Assembly (NCBI RefSeq): GCF_000429445.1
Contig: NZ_AUBW01000003.1
Location: forward strand, 62,001 to 126,000
From: Algoriphagus terrigena DSM 22685
Lineage (GTDB): Bacteria; Bacteroidota; Bacteroidia; Cytophagales; Cyclobacteriaceae
Reading direction: 5' to 3'
DNA: 64,000 bases
A program made the translations under genes and the position numbers. How positions within the stretch are numbered: position 1 is the stretch's first letter; every line of letters starts with the position of its first letter. Below are positions 8,322 to 16,619 of the stretch, piece by piece. The notes below the pieces were generated by a model that made no database searches, was not told where the DNA came from, and was given only the letters and a program-made list of their open reading frames with translations.

Positions 8322-8783
8322 ATGCCGACTGTCGAAATAATTCCCTTTTCTCAACCGCTGAAACCCTATTTCGAGTCGATCAACAAGGCTTGGGTCGTTC
8401 ATTATTTTTCTTTGGAACCCTTTGATATAGACCAACTGGAGAATCCGGAAGAGACCATTTTGGCAAAGGGCGGAGCAATTCTTTTTGCAAAAATGGGAGA
8501 TGAAATCGTCGGGACCGTGGGACTGGTGCCTGTGGAAAAAGCTACCTGTGAAATGATCAAGATGGGAGTAAGTCCCGCCGCCCAGGGAAATGGCGTGGGA
8601 TTGGCACTGGGAAAAGCTTTGATGGAGCAGGCAAAAGCTATGGGGTTTTCGAAGATGGTGCTTTATTCCAACACGGTGCTGGCGGCAGCCTTGCATCTAT
8701 ACGAAAAGATTGGTTTTCAAAAGGTTGATCTGGAATGTGGGGCGTATGGGCGCTGTAACGTGAAGATGGAAGCGGCGCTTTGA
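8322..8783 (+). CDS. GNAT family N-acetyltransferase
   Basis: 153 residues, start at the ATG at 8322; the longer frame from 8199 would run through the divergent RidA start and adds no recognised sequence. The GNAT core is clear: GDEIVGTVGLVPVEKATCEMIKMGVSP as the central strands, the pyrophosphate loop AQGNGVGLALGKALM (Q/GxGxG pattern), and the terminal LYEKIGFQKVDLE. Such small single-domain enzymes acetylate amines with acetyl-CoA. There is no hint of the acceptor. Confidence 0.85.
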   Translation: MPTVEIIPFSQPLKPYFESINKAWVVHYFSLEPFDIDQLENPEETILAKGGAILFAKMGDEIVGTVGLVPVEKATCEMIKMGVSPAAQGNGVGLALGKALMEQAKAMGFSKMVLYSNTVLAAALHLYEKIGFQKVDLECGAYGRCNVKMEAAL

Positions 8784-8885
8784 AAGGTAGTTTGATTCCT
8801 AATTTATATCAGGTTTTCCCCTGATTTTTCACAAATAGAATGTGTTTTCAAATGGAGAGATTGGAAACTAAAACCAGTCGATCTC

Positions 8886-9710
8886 ATGAAGGTTGTATTA
8901 GTTCCTATCGATTTTTCTACTTTCTCACTTGCTGCGCTGCAAACTGCCCGCAGGATCACTGCCAAAAATCAGGGAAGGATCATTTGCATCTCGGTCATTC
9001 CCTCGGAGATAGATTGGGATCTATTGCCGGATGAGGCCAAAGCGAAGTATCCGGAGCTGATGAAAGAGCAACAAGAGACCTTGAAAATCCTTCCGGGATA
9101 CACCAAATCGGTGACCCCGGTCAAGTCAGATTTTGGTCAAATCGTCAAGATCGGTGTGCCGTATGAGCAGATCCTGAGGGTAGCCTCCCAGATGGGCGTA
9201 AACTTGATCGTCATCGGTGCTCATGGCAAGGGCTACGTTGAGGGGAATTTCGTGGGCTCAACGCTCCAAAAAGTCATGCGATTTGCTCCCTGTCCGGTCT
9301 TGGCGGTGAAAGAGGCGCTCGACGGGAACGCGTTTCGCAAGTTCGCTTTCGCTACAGTTTTCAATCCTGCAGGAAAGGCCGCATTTCAGAAAATCCTGCC
9401 GCTTGCCAGGGTTTTCAAGTCCTCGATTCATCTGCTATTTGTAAACACTCCGGCGCAATTCACCACTTCCGCACAATCTGATCAGGATATGGCGGAATTT
9501 GGCAAGGGCCACGAGCAGTTTGTCATCCATCGCCATGTCTTCAATGACCAGGATGCCGAGCATGGGATTCGGGGATTTTGTGATAAAAACAGTATTCGTC
9601 TGGTCGGGACTGCAACCGGTGAGCACCTGCATTCTCCGGCCTACCAGATTGGTACTACCGAGACACTGATTTTTAAGTCCGATCTGGGAGTATTGAGTGT
9701 GAAAGCTTGA
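8886..9710 (+). CDS. Universal stress protein with two Usp domains
   Basis: 274 residues in tandem Usp layout. Domain 1 (about 1-140) starts VVLVPIDFSTFSLAAL and keeps the nucleotide-binding signature near its end, IGAHGKGYVEGNFVGSTLQKVM followed by CPVLAVKE (Gx2Gx9GS pattern). Domain 2 (about 150-274) is degenerate: it has the same fold pattern but GTATGEHLHS and the closing LGVLSVKA lack the second glycine loop, so only domain 1 probably binds ATP. The family acts in the cytosol in stress survival. The stop codon abuts the end of the convergent DUF6089 gene. Confidence 0.9.
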   Translation: MKVVLVPIDFSTFSLAALQTARRITAKNQGRIICISVIPSEIDWDLLPDEAKAKYPELMKEQQETLKILPGYTKSVTPVKSDFGQIVKIGVPYEQILRVASQMGVNLIVIGAHGKGYVEGNFVGSTLQKVMRFAPCPVLAVKEALDGNAFRKFAFATVFNPAGKAAFQKILPLARVFKSSIHLLFVNTPAQFTTSAQSDQDMAEFGKGHEQFVIHRHVFNDQDAEHGIRGFCDKNSIRLVGTATGEHLHSPAYQIGTTETLIFKSDLGVLSVKA

Positions 9711-10637
9711 TTACCAGAATCTAAATCGTTTTTCATAGATTCTGTTTCGGAAGATCCAGTTGTCCCAAATGTCCGGTGACAGGTAGATTTCGAGCCCCAG
9801 ACTGACCGTCATGTAGCCGTCAAATCGGTGGTCGAGCCCCGATCCCCGGCGTACTCTCCCGTTGTTTCTGAGTATGGCGTCGACGTTTGGTTCGCCATTG
9901 TCCAGCACAAATTGTGGATTGCGGATTGCCAGACGAAGCCTGTCAGGATTGGTGCCGGAGGTATAGTCTTCGACCAGATCCAAATAAAATTCCTTCACGT
10001 TGTAGGCTGAAATGTCATCCATGTAGTCTGTGAGGGTGAAACGGTAGTTGCCCTCAAATTTCAAGTCCATGTAGACATTCAACTTGTACTTGAAGCCCAA
10101 GCCCATGGGGAAGACGACAATGTTCTCCTCATAAGGATTATTTTCCAATTGAAGTGGCCGTAGATCCACCCAAGTGCCGTTGAGCTCGGCTTGAGGGTTG
10201 TTTGTGGACATTCCTACACCCGCAAAAATGTAGGGATTCCAGAGATGACGTGTGATGTTATTGACCTTAACGGGATGCCAGTAGTATTCGATAAGGGCCG
10301 CAACTTCGATATTGGAAGCTTTGAAATGCAGGTTTCTTGGGGTGCGGTAGGCTCTCGGGTCGGAAGGTGGATCTGAGCCGGACATCTTATAGTAGGTGCC
10401 CTCAAGTCTGGCTTTCAGGTGTGTTCCGAAGATGTAGTTGACTGCAAAATTTGCATTCCAGTCCGGCTGTATTCCTTCATTGTATTTCCAAAAAGAATAG
10501 AGCTCCCCGAAATATTGAGTGGGGCCAATCCCAGCCGAGATCGACCAGGGTTCTTCAAAGCGGTAGCGATAGAAACTCTGGGAAGAAGCTTCCCAGACGA
10601 TAAAGCATAAAAGTAACGTAAGAACTCTCTTCATCAT
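9711..10637 (-). CDS. DUF6089-like outer membrane beta-barrel protein
   Basis: 308 residues, beginning MMKRVLTLLLCF (two possible ATGs at 10637 and 10634) and a signal peptide ending near ASSQSFYRY. The mature part alternates hydrophobic and polar residues in strands typical of a porin-like barrel: ISAGIGPTQYFGELYSFW, ARLEGTYYKMSG, LIEYYWHPV, YIFAGVGMS, MGLGFKYKLN, and ends with an aromatic (FRFW) as outer-membrane barrels do. It matches the DUF6089 family of Bacteroidota, which has no known role. The window shows no partner gene. Confidence 0.8.
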   Translation of the reverse strand: MMKRVLTLLLCFIVWEASSQSFYRYRFEEPWSISAGIGPTQYFGELYSFWKYNEGIQPDWNANFAVNYIFGTHLKARLEGTYYKMSGSDPPSDPRAYRTPRNLHFKASNIEVAALIEYYWHPVKVNNITRHLWNPYIFAGVGMSTNNPQAELNGTWVDLRPLQLENNPYEENIVVFPMGLGFKYKLNVYMDLKFEGNYRFTLTDYMDDISAYNVKEFYLDLVEDYTSGTNPDRLRLAIRNPQFVLDNGEPNVDAILRNNGRVRRGSGLDHRFDGYMTVSLGLEIYLSPDIWDNWIFRNRIYEKRFRFW

Positions 10638-10685
10638 CTACCTGTAATTCGGATCAAAAAAGTCCAAATCTGGTGGGAAATTAGC

Positions 10686-11561
10686 CTATTTTATCAATTT
10701 TTCAAACCCTGATTTCAGGTGAAGATCCCGCTGTGGAAAGGGAAGTTCGATGTCATGTTCTGCAAACTTCTTAAATATCTCATAGTACAGCTGACTTCGC
10801 AATACTCGGGGTTTACCCACGAATTCCGTGGACCAAACGCGAAGACTAAAATTGAGGCTGCTTTCGCCATAGCTGTCGAAAAGCACATCGGGGCCTGGGT
10901 TTTTGAGGACTCCCGGATTGGCATTGGCTACTTCTACTAGGATATTTTTGATTTTCTCTGGATTTTCTTTGTAAGCGACGCCGACAGGGAAATTGAACCG
11001 TATTTTACGCTCATTGAGTGACCAGTTGATCACCGGATTGTCGATAAACTGGCTATTTGGAACAATGATACTGATATTGTCATTGGTGAGAACTGTAGTG
11101 GACCTAGCCGAAATCCTGACCACATCACCGGTCACATCACCGACCTCTATCCGATCGCCTACCTTGATGGGCTGCTCAAACAGAATGACCATACCGGAGA
11201 TAAAATTATTGGTGATGTTCTGCAATCCGAATCCAATCCCTACACCGATCGCACCGGCCAATACCCCAAAAGCGCTGAGGTCAATTCCGGTTGTTTGAAG
11301 GATGGAAAAGATTCCCGCCAGGATCAAGAGATACTTTACGATGGCTCCGATCGATTCTTTGGTGCCGGTTTCAATTTGCCGTTTACGGAGGATCTTGTAG
11401 ACAAGAAGTTTCCGGATCCATTCGGACACAATAAATAGCAACGTCAGGGAAACGATCACTGTCAGAATCAATCCAACTGTTAACTTTGAGTCGCCGAGGG
11501 TAAAGAGGCTTTGGCTTAGGATTTTTTCCAACCATTCAAGGAAATCATTTTGATCTTTCAT
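10686..11561 (-). CDS. Small-conductance mechanosensitive channel (MscS family)
   Basis: 291 residues, start at the ATG at 11561 because it gives MKDQNDFLEWL directly before the first membrane helix; the earlier frame has no start support. Three helices are seen: about 20-45 (LTVGLILTVIVSLTLLFIV), 65-85 (YLLILAGIFSILQTTG), and the pore helix GVLAGAIGVGIGFGLQNITNNFISG. The beta domain follows with VGDRIEVGDVTGDVV. The family opens under membrane tension in hypoosmotic shock. It is alone between convergent and divergent genes. Confidence 0.92.
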   Translation of the reverse strand: MKDQNDFLEWLEKILSQSLFTLGDSKLTVGLILTVIVSLTLLFIVSEWIRKLLVYKILRKRQIETGTKESIGAIVKYLLILAGIFSILQTTGIDLSAFGVLAGAIGVGIGFGLQNITNNFISGMVILFEQPIKVGDRIEVGDVTGDVVRISARSTTVLTNDNISIIVPNSQFIDNPVINWSLNERKIRFNFPVGVAYKENPEKIKNILVEVANANPGVLKNPGPDVLFDSYGESSLNFSLRVWSTEFVGKPRVLRSQLYYEIFKKFAEHDIELPFPQRDLHLKSGFEKLIK

Positions 11562-11670
11562 CGTAATCAGGTGAATAAAGCACAGCAACAAGCTACCATT
11601 TTAGAATCTATTCAAAAAATTGAGAGTTCCACCCAATTATGGTTGCATTAATTTGAATATGATTTTTAAT

Positions 11671-11685
11671 CAGAATATAATTCTG
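11671..11685. repeat. Short inverted repeat in the 11562-11745 gap
   Basis: cagaat-ata-attctg, six plus six bases around a 3-bp spacer, lies 61 bp upstream of the GNAT-nitrilase start in AT-rich DNA. It could be an operator; nothing else supports this. Confidence 0.3.
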
Positions 11686-11745
11686 AATCTATTTCCCCTT
11701 GATTTGGTTTTTAGAACAATTGACTGAATTCGATTAAATTTGACT

Positions 11746-13287
11746 ATGAGTAAGCAAATACAAGAACTAGAGCACAGGCTCAGACTCAGAAATATCAAGC
11801 TCTCCGACTACGAAGACATTCGGGAGATCATGGTGTCGATCTATAGAAATCAAGGCGGCGCCTGGACCAAGGCCGAGCTCAAAAATCAACTCAAGGCTTT
11901 TCCCGAAGGGCAGATCTGCATCGAGGACAATGGTAAGGTAATCGCCGCTGCCTTGAGCATTATCGTCGACTATGGTAAGTTTGGTGACAATCATACCTAC
12001 GACCAGATCACCGGATTTGGCAAGTTTGACACGCACGACGACGATGGGGACACGCTTTACGGTACCGATGTATTTGTACATTTCGACTACCGGGGCATGC
12101 GTCTGGGCCGTCGACTGTACGATGCGCGTAAGGAACTCTGTGAAAACCTGAACCTTCGCTCTATCATCGCAGGGGGGCGGATTCCCGGCTACTCCAAGTA
12201 CGCCGATGAGATGACTCCGCGCAAATACATCGATCTGGTCAAAAACAGGGAGGTCTTCGATCCGGTGCTGTCTTTTCAGCTAGCCAATGAATTCCACGTG
12301 CGGAAGGTTATCACCAAATATCTGCCGTCAGACACCGATTCCAGAGCTTATGCGACCTTGCTGGAGTGGATCAATATCTACTACGAAAAAGACGAAAAAC
12401 TCATAGGTAACAAGAAGTCCATCGTCCGTCTGGGACTTGTCCAGTGGAAGATGCGACGCTTCTCCAATGTGGATGACCTGATGCAGCAGGTGGAGTTTTT
12501 CGTGGATACAGTGTCTGGTTACAAATCGGACTTTTGCCTGCTTCCCGAGTTTTTCAACGCCCCGCTGTTGGCCGAATTCAATGACATGGATGCCTCCGAG
12601 GCGATCCGGAATCTGGCCGACTACACCGATGAAATCGTCGGGAGAATGAGCGAGCTGGCGGTATCCTACAACGTGAACATCGTGGCGGGCTCGATGCCTG
12701 AATACGACGGGAAAAAGCTGCGAAACGTCAGCTACCTGTGCCGTCGTGACGGAACTCAGGACAAGCAGTACAAGCTGCATATCACTCCCGATGAAGCTGC
12801 ATACTGGGGACTTCAGGGCGGAAACGGGATCAACGTCTTTGAAACTGACGCTGGAAGAATCGGCATCTTGATCTGCTACGACGTGGAGTTTCCCGAGCTG
12901 GGCAGAATCCTCGCCGAGCAGGAGATGGACATTCTGTTCGTTCCCTTTTGGACAGATACCAAAAATGCTTTTCTCCGGGTAAATACCTGCTCCCGATCGA
13001 GAGCCATCGAAAACGAATGCTACGTGGCGATCACCGGCTCGGTGGGTAATCTTCCCAAAGTCGAAAACATGGATATCCAGTATTCTCAGGCTGCGATCTT
13101 CTCACCTTCCGATTTTTCCTTTCCGCATGACGCGATGGTGGCGCAAGCCTCCGAAAACGAGGAAACCATCATCGTCGCCGACGTGGATCTTGACCTGCTT
13201 ACCAAGCAGCGCAAAGCAGGAAGCGTCAGAAATCTGGAGCAGCGCAGACTCGACCTTTATTCAGTACAATGGAAACAGAAAAAATAA
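11746..13287 (+). CDS. GNAT N-acetyltransferase fused to a carbon-nitrogen hydrolase (nitrilase superfamily)
   Basis: 513 residues, ATG at 11746. The first half (about 1-215) is a GNAT domain: LRNIKLSDYEDIREIM and the acetyl-CoA loop YRGMRLGRRLYDARKEL. The second half is a nitrilase-superfamily domain: LGLVQWKMRRF, the catalytic Glu in CLLPEFFNAP, the Lys in KQYKLHITPDE, the nucleophilic Cys in ILICYDVEFPELGR. Bifunctional proteins of this type are common in Bacteroidota and metabolise or repair small amides; the substrate is unknown. The last 19 bases overlap kdsC, so the two are translated as a coupled pair. Confidence 0.9.
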   Translation: MSKQIQELEHRLRLRNIKLSDYEDIREIMVSIYRNQGGAWTKAELKNQLKAFPEGQICIEDNGKVIAAALSIIVDYGKFGDNHTYDQITGFGKFDTHDDDGDTLYGTDVFVHFDYRGMRLGRRLYDARKELCENLNLRSIIAGGRIPGYSKYADEMTPRKYIDLVKNREVFDPVLSFQLANEFHVRKVITKYLPSDTDSRAYATLLEWINIYYEKDEKLIGNKKSIVRLGLVQWKMRRFSNVDDLMQQVEFFVDTVSGYKSDFCLLPEFFNAPLLAEFNDMDASEAIRNLADYTDEIVGRMSELAVSYNVNIVAGSMPEYDGKKLRNVSYLCRRDGTQDKQYKLHITPDEAAYWGLQGGNGINVFETDAGRIGILICYDVEFPELGRILAEQEMDILFVPFWTDTKNAFLRVNTCSRSRAIENECYVAITGSVGNLPKVENMDIQYSQAAIFSPSDFSFPHDAMVAQASENEETIIVADVDLDLLTKQRKAGSVRNLEQRRLDLYSVQWKQKK

Positions 13288-13844
13288 TCAGCGAATACTT
13301 CGCACATGTGCCGGAATCAATCTTTGAAAAGGCAAAATCAATTAAAGTGCTCATCACTGACATCGATGGCGTGATGACCGACGGAGGCATTATCTACGAT
13401 GATCTCGGTACCGAGTACAAGAAGTACAATGTCAAGGACGGGCTGATTGTTCAGCATCTTAGAAAGGCGAAGTTTTTGGTTGGAGCGATCACTGGCAGGA
13501 CATCGCCGGTGGTGGAAAACCGCTGCGAAGAGCTCAAGTTTGATTTCCATTATCATGGGATCAAAGACAAAGGGAAGAAGCTCGCAGAAGTGCTGGAGAT
13601 CATGGAAGTGGCGGTCGAAGAGGTCGCTTTTATCGGCGATGATCTGATAGATTTGCCTATTCTGGTCAAAGTTGGACTGGCAATTTCGCCTGCTGATGCC
13701 CTGCCCTATGTGAAGATGCACGCGCATTATGTTTCCCCGTTTTCCGGTGGAAATGGCGTCTTTAGAGAGGTGGCGGACATCCTCCTCCACTCCAAAGACC
13801 AGTTGATCCCATTGATAGAATCCTTAGCCCACAAAGAATCATGA
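13269..13844 (+). CDS. kdsC: 3-deoxy-D-manno-octulosonate 8-phosphate phosphatase
   Basis: 191 residues. A HAD phosphatase whose DxD nucleophile motif is VLITDIDGVMTDGG (about 28-41), with GAITGRTSPVVENRCEEL as the second motif, a lysine in KGKKLAEVLE and the final acidic pair in AFIGDDLIDLPIL. The short cap fits KdsC. It cleaves KDO-8-phosphate to free KDO for the inner core of lipopolysaccharide. It overlaps the GNAT-nitrilase by 19 bp and is followed by kdsA with a 4-bp overlap (atga), so the three genes are one transcription unit. Confidence 0.9.
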   Translation: METEKIISEYFAHVPESIFEKAKSIKVLITDIDGVMTDGGIIYDDLGTEYKKYNVKDGLIVQHLRKAKFLVGAITGRTSPVVENRCEELKFDFHYHGIKDKGKKLAEVLEIMEVAVEEVAFIGDDLIDLPILVKVGLAISPADALPYVKMHAHYVSPFSGGNGVFREVADILLHSKDQLIPLIESLAHKES

Positions 13845-14689
13845 TACGCAATACCCAGCCCATGCAGATCCGAGAAGGAATCGTCCTCGGATCAGAAAAA
13901 CCCGTGCTTTTCTCCGGCCCCTGCGCCGTGGAGAGCTTTGATATCTGTATCGAGATCGGTACCAAAGTCAAAGCCTGGGCTGAGGCCCATGGCTTTTCTT
14001 ATGTTTTTAAGGCTTCTTTTGATAAAGCTAACCGCACCTCGTCGGGTTCCTTCAGAAGTATAGGAATGGACAAGTCGCTGGAAGTCCTGCAGCGGGTCGG
14101 AAAGACGCTGGACGTTCCCTTGGTGACCGACATCCATGAGAGCTATCAAGCAGCGGAAGTGGCTGAGGTAGTCGACGTGCTCCAGATTCCGGCTTTTCTT
14201 TGCCGCCAGACAGATCTGCTTTTGGCAGCAGGAAATACCGGAAAGGCGGTGAAGATCAAGCGTGGCCAGTTCATGGCTCCTGAGGATATGCAATACGCGG
14301 TGACCAAGGTGAGATCTACAGGCAATGAGAATGTCTGTCTGACCGAGCGGGGATTTTCCCTCGGCTATCACAATCTGGTCGTCGATATGCGCGGACTGCC
14401 GATTATGCGCCAGTTTGCTCCGGTGGTATTTGACATCACCCATTCCGTGCAGCAGCCGGGAGGTCAGGGAGGGACGAGCGGCGGACAGCGGGAGTTTGCG
14501 CCAATCTTGGCTCGAGCAGCAGCGTCTACCGGCATCGATGGCTTTTTCATCGAAACTCATCCCGAGCCGGCCAAAGCACTCAGCGATGGACCAAACCTGA
14601 TTCCCCTTCACCGGATGGGAGATTTCCTTGGTATGCTCAAGGAAGCATGGACTTTGGGGAGAAAGTATCAGGATTTCAACGTTCTATAA
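13841..14689 (+). CDS. kdsA: 3-deoxy-8-phosphooctulonate synthase
   Basis: 282 residues. It condenses phosphoenolpyruvate and arabinose-5-phosphate into KDO-8-phosphate, the step before KdsC. Core KdsA motifs are all present: FSGPCAVESFD, FKASFDKANRTS, VTDIHESYQ, FLCRQTDLL, IKRGQFMAPEDM, HSVQQPGGQGGTSGGQREF, and DGFFIETHPEPAKALSDGPN. The start ATG lies inside the kdsC stop (atga), which shows translational coupling. After the stop only 11 bp separate it from the next gene, which also serves the envelope. Confidence 0.95.
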   Translation: MIRNTQPMQIREGIVLGSEKPVLFSGPCAVESFDICIEIGTKVKAWAEAHGFSYVFKASFDKANRTSSGSFRSIGMDKSLEVLQRVGKTLDVPLVTDIHESYQAAEVAEVVDVLQIPAFLCRQTDLLLAAGNTGKAVKIKRGQFMAPEDMQYAVTKVRSTGNENVCLTERGFSLGYHNLVVDMRGLPIMRQFAPVVFDITHSVQQPGGQGGTSGGQREFAPILARAAASTGIDGFFIETHPEPAKALSDGPNLIPLHRMGDFLGMLKEAWTLGRKYQDFNVL

Positions 14690-14700
14690 ACTTAGCTACA

Positions 14701-16344
14701 ATGCGGAAAATACTTTTTGGATTGCTTTTTTGGATCCTCGGAAGTTCAGTTTTTGCCTTTCAGAATACTCCAGAACCTATTTCGACTTTGCTAAGAACAA
14801 AGCTGGAGGTAGAGAATCCCACTGTGAAACCGGTAGTTTCTGGGAGTGAGCTGGAGAGTGCCGATTTGATCCACAAGTTTTATGCGGATCGGAATTTTGA
14901 AGCAGTTTGGTCTCAAAAGGGCGTTCTGTTGGAACTAGCCTATGAGATGCGATTTGAGCTCCTCCAGGCCAAATTTGACGGACTGAATCCGGAAGACTAT
15001 CATCTCACGCTCATCAATTCCTATTTCCAGACTTTCGAATCCAACAAGGCTGGCAAGAAGGAAAATGAACCGGGCAACTTGGTCAACTTGGAATTGCTGC
15101 TGACGGATGCATTTTTTGCTTTGTCAAAAGATCTGGAATTGGGCAAAGTAGATCCCGCCTCTCTGAAAGGTGACTGGGAGATCAAGCGGAAAGACGCAGA
15201 AATCAACTACCTCGACCTGCTCAAGGAATCCATCGCGGAGCAAGAGATCCGGAGAAATCTGGAGACGCTTTATCCTAAGTTTACAATCTACAAGAAAGGT
15301 CGGGAAGTGCTCAGAGCAATGGACGAACGCACAAAAACCGACACGCTGGATTGGAAGGTCGTCAAGCTGGATAAATCGCTCAAAGTGGGTGATTCCCATA
15401 ACTCGATTCCGACCTTGCGCGAGCGGTTGAACTATTGGGGTTATGCGAAGGCTGACACGGTCTCGGATCCTAAATTGTATGATTCCACGATGTTTTTGGG
15501 CGTCCAGGCGTTTCAGCTTAGAAACGGAATGCAACCTGACGGAGTCATCGGCAAGAATACCGCGATCGGTCTGAGCGCCTCTCCAACCATGCTGATGGAG
15601 AAGGCCGCTGTGAATCTGGAACGGCTACGCTGGCTGCCTGATACGGTGCAAAATCTGGAGATGATCCTGGTCAACATCGCCAACTACCAGCTGGACTACG
15701 TCGACAAGTTGGACACCTTGCTTTCCGCACGGGTCATTGTAGGGAAGCTGTATCACGAGTCGCCAGTGTTTACAGCCCAGATGAGCTACATCGTTTTTAG
15801 CCCTTATTGGAACATCCCACCGTCTATTACCAAGAGTGAGATTATGCCCGCGGTACGGCGAAATCCATCCTATCTTAGCCAAAAGAACATGGAGGTGGTC
15901 AACTTCTCCGGAAAACATGTCGATCCGGGGAGTGTAAACTGGTCAGGGAAATCCTTTCCATACATGGTTCGTCAAAAACCCGGCGGCAGCAATTCGCTTG
16001 GCTTGGTCAAGTTTATGTTTCCAAATGCACACAATGTCTACCTCCATGACACGCCTGCTCGGACGCTGTTTGACAAGGAAGATCGCGCCATGAGCCACGG
16101 ATGTATCCGTGTTCAGAATCCTGCGAAACTGGCAGAGGTTCTTCTCAGGTCCGATCCAAGTTGGACACCTGCCAAGATCGACAACGCAATGCACCAGACT
16201 TCCGAGGTTATTGTCAATTTGCCGCGAAAAGTCCCCGTCGTCTTGCTGTATCTTACATTTTGGGCGGACTCAAAGGGAAATGCTCATTTCCGACAGGATA
16301 TTTACGACCGAGACGAGGAGATCTTGGCGCTTTTGAAGAAATAG
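14701..16344 (+). CDS. L,D-transpeptidase family protein (YcbB-like), first of a pair
   Basis: 547 residues; the ATG at 14701 precedes a signal peptide (ILFGLLFWILGSSVFAFQ). It has an N-terminal helical scaffold domain, a peptidoglycan-binding-like region around LRERLNYWGYAKAD to MQPDGVIGKNTA, and a C-terminal YkuD domain. The catalytic motif reads SHGCIRVQNP with Cys468, and a long lid insert MSYIVFSPYWNIPPSI precedes it, as in E. coli YcbB (LdtD). Such enzymes form 3-3 crosslinks between meso-DAP residues or anchor proteins to the sacculus. It lies 11 bp after kdsA, so it may be part of that unit. Confidence 0.88.
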   Translation: MRKILFGLLFWILGSSVFAFQNTPEPISTLLRTKLEVENPTVKPVVSGSELESADLIHKFYADRNFEAVWSQKGVLLELAYEMRFELLQAKFDGLNPEDYHLTLINSYFQTFESNKAGKKENEPGNLVNLELLLTDAFFALSKDLELGKVDPASLKGDWEIKRKDAEINYLDLLKESIAEQEIRRNLETLYPKFTIYKKGREVLRAMDERTKTDTLDWKVVKLDKSLKVGDSHNSIPTLRERLNYWGYAKADTVSDPKLYDSTMFLGVQAFQLRNGMQPDGVIGKNTAIGLSASPTMLMEKAAVNLERLRWLPDTVQNLEMILVNIANYQLDYVDKLDTLLSARVIVGKLYHESPVFTAQMSYIVFSPYWNIPPSITKSEIMPAVRRNPSYLSQKNMEVVNFSGKHVDPGSVNWSGKSFPYMVRQKPGGSNSLGLVKFMFPNAHNVYLHDTPARTLFDKEDRAMSHGCIRVQNPAKLAEVLLRSDPSWTPAKIDNAMHQTSEVIVNLPRKVPVVLLYLTFWADSKGNAHFRQDIYDRDEEILALLKK

Positions 16345-16619
16345 GAGATTGGTCAACGGAGGTCTTTCGACCGCTCGTGTGAGTATTCTTTTGCTACCTC
16401 TTGTAGATGGTTTTTTAGAGGTGTGTGAAAAGGATGTTTGATCAGCTGGGTGTGGGCGATTCCTCAATTTGGGTAAACGGTGACTCGCCTTTGATATTCG
16501 ATTTTAGAGATTTCCCACGTTAATCCTTCTCAATGAATTGAAAGTTAGCTCTATAGGTTAGCTCAGTTGAAATGAGTACGAACTTTGAATCGTAACGGGC
16601 AACACACCAACCGCCCGTT

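Noticed and set aside
13892..14611. 239-codon frame antisense to kdsA
   Set aside because: Shadow of kdsA; kdsA is certain.
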